A stretch of 64,000 bases of DNA. Source: Escarpia spicata. Taxonomy: Eukaryota; Annelida; Polychaeta; Sabellida; Siboglinidae. The notes under the pieces were generated by a model that saw nothing but the letters and a program-made list of their open reading frames with translations, had not been told where the DNA came from and made no database searches. The stretch is taken from positions 17,690,519-17,754,518 of the forward strand of contig OZ023208.1 in NCBI GenBank assembly GCA_963995525.1, given 5' to 3'. Within the stretch, counting starts at the first letter, position 1, and the number at the start of each line of letters is the position of its first letter. A program made the translations under genes and the position numbers. Below, piece by piece: positions 58,120-64,000 of the stretch.

Positions 58120-61100
58120 CACGCTGTGTCGGGTATCTGTATCTGTATTTTGACTGGCAAAATGTCATCACGCCAGTGCGCATGGTGGCTCTTGTGGATT
58201 AATTTTACATGTTGGGCTAGACTAATCTGGAATGAATTCAGTGATGTACTTGATACAATGCTTGGAGGTAGAGAATTCCACTCTTTTATTGTGACTGGGA
58301 AAAAGCTGTTTCCAAATATGTTTGTCGAGTGCCTGATTTGTACTAACTGTTTAGTATGTTTAGGTGAGCATCTGGTGTTATGTTTGATGTATTGATCTAG
58401 TGGGATATCTATGAGGTTATGTTCCATTTTATATAATATGCTAAGTCTTTGGGTTTTTCTTCTTGATTGGAGGGTGTCCCACTGGAGATCTTTAAGGAGT
58501 TGTGTTACCGTTCCTGGCTCTCTAGAATAGTTGTTCTTACAAAATCTGGCGGCTTGTCTCTGGGTTCTTTCTATGAGTTTGATATTTCTTAGGCAATGTG
58601 GATCCCATGATGCTGACGCATATTCAAGTATAGGGCGGACAAGGGTTGTGTAGGCTATGGACTTGATTTGGGTTGGGCATTTATTTTAATTTCTTCTAAT
58701 AATTCCCAATGTCTGTTGTGCTTTTTTGTGACAGAGTTGCTTTATATTGTCCAATTTAATGTATTTGATATATGTATGCCAAGATAACAGTGTGATTCAA
58801 CAGATTTAAGTTGTTGTCCGCAGAAGGTGTAGAGGTTTGGTGTCGGTTTTCTTGAGGCTATTGTCATAGTATAACATTTAGTGGGGTTGAATTTCATAAG
58901 CCACGTGTGTTGCCATTTCTCAAGTTTGAGCAGATCGTTTTGGAGGACAGATGTGTCTTGGTCAGTTTTAATCGGTGAATATAACAGGCAGTCGTCTGCA
59001 AAAAGGCGAACAGTTCATTTATGTAAAGTAGGAAAAGTAGGGGCCCCAGTACTGTACCCCAGAAATGACTTGAGTTGATGTTGACTTGGATCCATTTATA
59101 ACATCCCGTTGAGTTCTTCCTGTAAGGAAGCTATTTATCCATGATGGTATTGGGCCTGTGATGCCATAGTGTTGGAGTTTGTGGATTAGTCTTTTATGTG
59201 GAACTTTATCGAATGCTTTGGTGAAGTCAAGGATGGCTATGTCTATAGATTTATTCTCATCAAGTGATTTGCTTATGTCATGGATTGTTTGAATTAATTG
59301 TGTTTCAGTTGATCTTTTGGCACGGAAGCCATGTTGGTGGTCAGTTAGAATGTGGTGCTGTTCAAGGTGTTTCATAATGTGACTATGTATGATGTGTTCA
59401 AGAAGTTTAGAAACCACAGGTGTTAAGGATATTGGTCTATAGTTAGATGTTTCTGCTCTACTTCCTTTCTTAAAATTGTTGTTACACTGGCTTCTTTCCA
59501 GGTATTGGGGACTTGTCCAGAGTCAACAGATGATTGGAAAATGTCATGTATTACTGGTGCTAGATGAGAGGCATATCTGTTTAAGAACCATGGTGGAATG
59601 CCATCTGGTCCTTGCGATTTAGAAATGTTAATTTTGGAAAGTTGATCAAGTACTCCTTTAAGTGAAATTGTTAGTTTGGGGATTTTTCCATGTGGACTTC
59701 TGGCCATATCTGGTAGGGTGGAATTTCCTTCGTGTGTAAAGACACTTTGGAACTGATTGTTTAAGGCTTCTGCTTTATGTTTGTCGTCGCTAATGATGTT
59801 ACCCGCAATGTTAAGGTCCCCAATACCCTGGTTATCCTGTCTAAGTTTAGAAATGAAGCTCAAAAATTACTAAGGTTTCTCTGTTATTGTTGTTGTCAGG
59901 AATTGACTTATGTAGGATAGTCTAGCAGAACGAAGGTGTTTATGCATGTTCCTCCTGATGTCACAGAATTCTTTCCAGTCTTCTGGATTTCTAGTTCTTT
60001 TTGCTTTGTTATGTAGCTGTTTCTTTCTTTTGCACATTTTCTTTAAATCTTTATTGAACCAGGGAAGATTGTGCCTTGAAGTAGTAAGACGGTGCGGTAC
60101 ATATTGGTTCATAATGTTGATGAGTTTCGTGGAAACAAGATTCCACTTGTCATTGACTGTCATGTTTTAATTTCATGTGCAAAGTTTTCAAGAGATTTCT
60201 GGATGTTAATGTTGTCGGCTTTATTTCTAATGAAGACTTTACGTTTTGGACGATGTTTGCGTTTGGACGAGATGTTTACATCAATGATGACTGTGCTATG
60301 GTCTGCTATTCCGTCTACTACATTTATCTTCTTTATTAACCCAGGTCTATTGGTGAAGACAAGATCTAAAATATTGTTGGCATTTCCCTGTCTGTGTGTG
60401 GGTTCTTTGACATGTTGGATCAATCCATGTTCCTCTGTAAGAGAGAGTAATTTATTGGCAGCAGTTGTACTGTATCCATTGATAGGTGGGACTTGGTGAA
60501 TTTCCCAATTGATGTTAGGGAGGTTGAAATCGCCAGTAATTATGACATTATGTGTGTTGATCTTGCTACCTAATTTAGAAAGGGCTAGGTCTAGTTATTC
60601 GATTTGAGTTCCATGAGAGTCATTTGGGGCACGATAGAGGGTACACATGATTATTGGTTTTATTCCTGTTATCTGGGTTTCAGTCCAAATGCTCTCACTG
60701 TTAGTGTCTAGGTCTGGTAGGTGGCTTGTGATGAGGTCATCTTTTGATATTTGAAATACCCCCCTCCAGTAGTGTATGTTTCTTTGTCCTTTCTAAAGAC
60801 GTTAAAGTTGCTTGGGAATATTTCTCCATTTTTTATTGAGCGATTTAACCATGATTCAGTGCCACAGATGATGTATGGGTTGTGTAGATTGTTTAGTGCT
60901 TCGATGTCTGAGGCTTTCTTTTTAACGCTTTGGCAGTTTATGAGGATGCATCTGAAGTTTGGTCTCTTTTTCGGTCTATATGCTTTCTTGCTATTAGTTG
61001 TATTGTTGTTGGTGGTGGTTTCTTTTAGGTTATGACTGTTACTGTCCAGAGGATAAAAGGGATTTGCCGTTGGGATTTCTGTATCTCTGAAGAAAGAATT

Positions 61101-61265
61101 TGTGAAGTTTAAGTTGTTGCATTCGGGGCAGGCCCACGAACATGTGCAATTTATTAATCGTTTGTATTCATTGTCATCTATTGCACAGCATTGTGTGTGG
61201 ATCCAGTTTAGGCAGTGGTCGCATTGAATTGCTTTATGGTCATTTAGGACATCCCCATGGCAAGT
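58120..61265 (-). mobile_element. Jockey/CR1-group LINE with N-terminal zinc finger, near full length
   Basis: On the minus strand a PHD-like finger comes first (about 61245-61100: IQCDHCLNWIHTQC, WACPECNNLNF). The endonuclease follows: CILINCQSVKKK, CGTESWLN, CTLYRAPNDS and ITGDFNLPNINW (about 60950-60510), then NILDLVFTN and DHSTVIIDV (about 60390-60290). The linker has WNLVSTKLINIMNQYVPHR (60150). The RT has SQGPDGIPPWFL (59610), HQHGFRAKRSTETQL (59335), DFTKAFDKVPHKRL (59225) and a degenerate G-V-Q-Y-W-G-P in place of GVPQGxxLGP (59050). The C-terminus is FFPVTIKEWNSLPPSIV (58300). A few frameshifts (about 60425, 59870, 59420, 59020) break it. It is the most intact LINE in the window. Confidence 0.9.
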
Positions 61266-61422
61266 GCCTCATTCATTTATGAACGAAAGAAACGTTTGGA
61301 AATCGTAAATAATATCGGTAAATATCGGAGCGATAAAACGGATTCGACTACACCTGACGCATGCGCAAGATCGTTTTGGGTACCGTTTTATCTATCGAGT
61401 TGTTGTCTTCGACGAGGTGGTC

Positions 61423-63535
61423 GCGATTTCTAGGGCCAAGAGAAGAACCACGAAGTCGGAAATCATAAACTCCAGTCCATATAAAAAATCTGTAATGAAA
61501 AAAATCAAAATGCACAAAAGTAGCCCTAACCCAACAGTTGGCAAAAGAAACAAAAACAACAGCTTCAGTTAAGATACCAAAACGACATCAAGCGGAAGCT
61601 TTTTCCTGCCAGAAAAACAACAACAAAAACAATCAAAGTGACAACGAGTCTTGCTACTGTATATTATTTGACGAAGAGCAAAAAGAAACCAGGGTGAAAT
61701 GTGTACACTGTGGGACATGGATAGACATGAGTTGAGTTGGACGCCTGTCCTATAACTATCGATGTGACACGTGTCATTAAAAGATCGCATTGGTAGTTTG
61801 GTGATCAGGGACCATCAATTACTCACTGGTATATTTTTGCCAGTATTAGACACTCTACTGGTCATTCGTCTATTCGTGACAAAATATTATTGTTTGTTCT
61901 CAGTTCAAAATTAAATTATGTCGAATCAATTTGGCGCTTGGTCGTCAAATGTCATTTTTATGCTCACTGAGACGCCGTAGTGTTTGTGATTTATGCATTA
62001 AGCCACTAACTTTTTTATAAGTATGAAGTACATTTTATAAGTAAGCACCTTGGGTTCTTTCAAAGCATCAAAAATTGACTGATGACTTATAATTAACCTA
62101 TATTGAACCAACTGGTCCAATAATAGGACCATTATAGTCCAATATATGTCACATATTACTCAAATTGGACCATTTAAGGAAAACACTTTTTTGCATTTTT
62201 TTGGAATAAATATTAAATACATTGATTCTATTTCCTGCTTGCACAGAGAGCTGGTAGTAACTCGTGGCCTGACGTTTAATAGTCCTCGGTATCACGTACA
62301 GGGATGGGGAAAGAGGGGTCGGAAGTTAGGGGGTTCAATATCGGTACACTTCCCCTAATAATAATAATAACAACAACAATAATAACAATAATAATAATAA
62401 CATGACAAGGCGCTGCTGGCGCCTACTCCATTATTAGAGCAAATAGTTTAACTGCAGCTAATGGAGCTAATGCAGTGCCCCTCCGAGTTAACGTACATTG
62501 AGCGCCTCGGCTCTGTGAGTCCACGACAAGGGTTTACCAGTTTTTATGTGTGATATATCGTACTTCCTTTTTATAAACCACGGCGACCAACTTACGAAAT
62601 ACACAGATACAGCACCTTTGGGTATGTCGACAAAACCAACGTTTCGAAACGGTAGGAAGTGGATTCGAACGCTGATGCTCTCTGGAACATGAACATAAAC
62701 ACGATTAACACGTAGCTCTGCTCAGGGTTGGCAAAGGAAGCCTTCGATGTCCATCTCCCTATTTAGTGAATTGCAGATCAGATTCAAAGAGAGTTGTAAA
62801 CCGTCGCAGATAGTCTTACAAACAATAATTGCTACCATCGACCGCAACAAAATGCACATAATTTTGTAAACACGGTGATTAATTTGACTACAATTTATCT
62901 AAATAAGAGTTTTTTTTACTCCGTTAGTGTTTTCTTTGATATATTAGGTGTGAAGCAGCGGAGCGGAACGACCGGTCGATTAAATGTCAGACGGCGACAA
63001 AACGTCGTCAGCACAGTGATTCATACGTATTTTTTTAAAGGGTTTGCTTTGGCATAGCAGGCGTGAACCAGTGGGGCAGAAAGACCAGTATTACAAGTAC
63101 GAGGCGGCGTCAGCGCAAAACAGCCGTATTGATGATGAACAAATATGCAGAAAACGCAAGATTTTAGAGGCGACCTTCACAACTTCCAAAGAAACTTATG
63201 TCAGCTGCTCCGGGTGGCTGTTTGCCAGTAGATTTTCACGATCAATTAAACTGTTTGGTTTAATCATTGACGATAACATTTTCACATTTGGCACACACCC
63301 TTTGATATTTCCTGATGGCAAAGCTAGAAGAATTTTTGTTTCTACCTACCAGCTTTACATCTTGTTGTGCTTGCTATATGAATATATATGGGTCATTCTC
63401 CAAGTACCGTAATATTTCGAAGTAGATATTCGGGCGGAGGCGACCCAGTTGGAAATTGTCCTGCAGTGGCTACGATTAATGTTCACCTATCGTACAGCGC
63501 TACACTTAGTGGGTAGAACTAAATCTGGCATATTT
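61423..63535 (+). mobile_element. Dispersed repeat family 2, copy C (best preserved)
   Basis: The 5' part holds a 65-codon frame at 61538-61735. It ends in a PHD-like cysteine pattern (ESCYCILFDEEQKETRVKC, CVHCGTWI), and the next frame supplies YNYRCDTC. The first Cys pair is altered (C-x-x-F). The middle has the TATTGGACCA-type hairpin region (62100-62150) and a short AAT tract (62357-62402). The 3' part has a 122-codon frame (63044-63412) whose counterpart is degraded in copy A. The finger resembles the C-terminus of pogo-type transposases such as the one at 38.1 kb, so the family may descend from such a transposon. No terminal inverted repeats are obvious. Confidence 0.82.
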
Positions 63536-63539
63536 ATAT

Positions 63540-64000
63540 ATTTTTTTGGGTTCTGATAATGATGACGTCATCTTTATTTTGTCACTGGTGTTATGTACAA
63601 AATATACACGTTTGCATGCATCCTGGCAATTTGTAGTTGTATATTCTATTGTCTCTGATATGGGTAATGTGTCGTATCAATGATTCATATAAACAAATAA
63701 GCTAAAGAGCATATGCTGACCAGTACCAGTAGGCATAACTCTTGTTAGTGGACGCACACCACAAATTGATTACCGTGATTAATGCACACATGTCAGCGTA
63801 AGAATAAATAATACTAGAAAGCTATGTGCATGGGTGCTATTTTGGCTTTAGAAATTAAAATGCGGAGTATATAACACCAGTACGTCGCCCGATTATAAAA
63901 TAAATGACAAGAGACCAACGCGTTTACCAACTGAGCTAACAGCACTGACAGAAATTCACTGACTGATTTAAGTTGTTATGATAAATTGTACAACTCCTCC
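63540..64000. other. Window end; tRNA A-box-like sequence
   Basis: No gene is seen. On the minus strand at 63922-63945, CTGTTAGCTCAGTTGGTAAA matches a tRNA D-arm/A box well, but no GGTTCGA B box follows within 100 bp, so this is not a tRNA gene. It may be the head of a decayed SINE. Confidence 0.4.

Noticed and set aside
63905..63945. tRNA gene on the minus strand
   Set aside because: The D-arm match is good, but the anticodon and TΨC arms are absent.

Overview
This is a stretch of animal nuclear DNA, gene-poor and dominated by mobile elements. The signs are spliced genes with GT-AG introns, CR1/Jockey-like and RTE-like LINEs, a Ty3/Gypsy element with LTRs, a pogo-like DNA transposon, a tRNA-derived SINE head and abundant (CA)n, (TA)n and (TGAG)n arrays. 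The mixture, a small secreted chitin-binding-type protein and OTU/PHD-type transposon proteins suggest a marine invertebrate, most likely a mollusc or another lophotrochozoan. That assignment is inference; no ribosomal or mitochondrial marker is present.

Layout. 1-1.3 kb: AT-rich block with a 67-bp minisatellite, possibly a non-autonomous element. 2.7-6.7 kb: two exon candidates on the minus strand (6497-6675 and 2710-2830) whose splice sites and phases fit, with an RTE-like LINE and microsatellites in the intervening 'intron'. 7.5-10.9 kb: long CR1/Jockey-like LINE (minus). 12.1-15.2 kb: decayed RTE copy split by a 1.4-kb solo LTR and a short second insert. 16.2-16.9 kb: (ACTC)n and a tandemly duplicated LINE tail. 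17.0-21.7 kb: a Ty3/Gypsy retrotransposon (minus) with both LTRs and broken gag and pol. 21.7-25.5 kb: LINE remnant, then mostly featureless DNA with a small inverted-repeat motif. 25.5-26.3 kb: 41-bp minisatellite with a 204-bp higher-order period.

28.4-29.9 kb holds the best host gene: three exons, encoding a signal peptide plus a cysteine-rich chitin-binding type-2-like domain. Its first exon has an inverted duplicate at 41.2 kb with no second exon nearby. 31.4-34.3 kb: two LINE fragments, one split by a 1.53-kb TA-flanked DNA transposon, the other by a 295-bp solo LTR with a perfect 5-bp target duplication. 35.8-38.5 kb: complete-length but broken pogo-like transposon with TIRs, DDE domain and a C-terminal PHD-like finger.

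41.4-46.7 kb: a split LINE, a 90-bp perfect inverted repeat and the first copy of dispersed repeat family 1, which carries a (TGAG)n core. 47.3-48.7 kb: relic of a transposase-like protein with a C2H2-type finger. 51.0-51.8 kb: OTU-like protease fragment behind a coding minisatellite. 52.0-56.9 kb: family 2 copy A, family 1 copy 2, a 70-bp perfect palindrome and family 2 copy B. 56.9-58.1 kb: an unrecognised coding relic and two minisatellites. 58.1-61.3 kb: long LINE (minus) with an N-terminal zinc finger. 61.4-63.5 kb: family 2 copy C, the best preserved.

Apart from the secreted protein gene and the two-exon candidate, every coding signal belongs to mobile DNA, nearly all inactivated by stops, frameshifts or nested insertions. 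The nesting gives relative ages: RTE and CR1 copies are older than the LTR and TA-flanked elements inside them.
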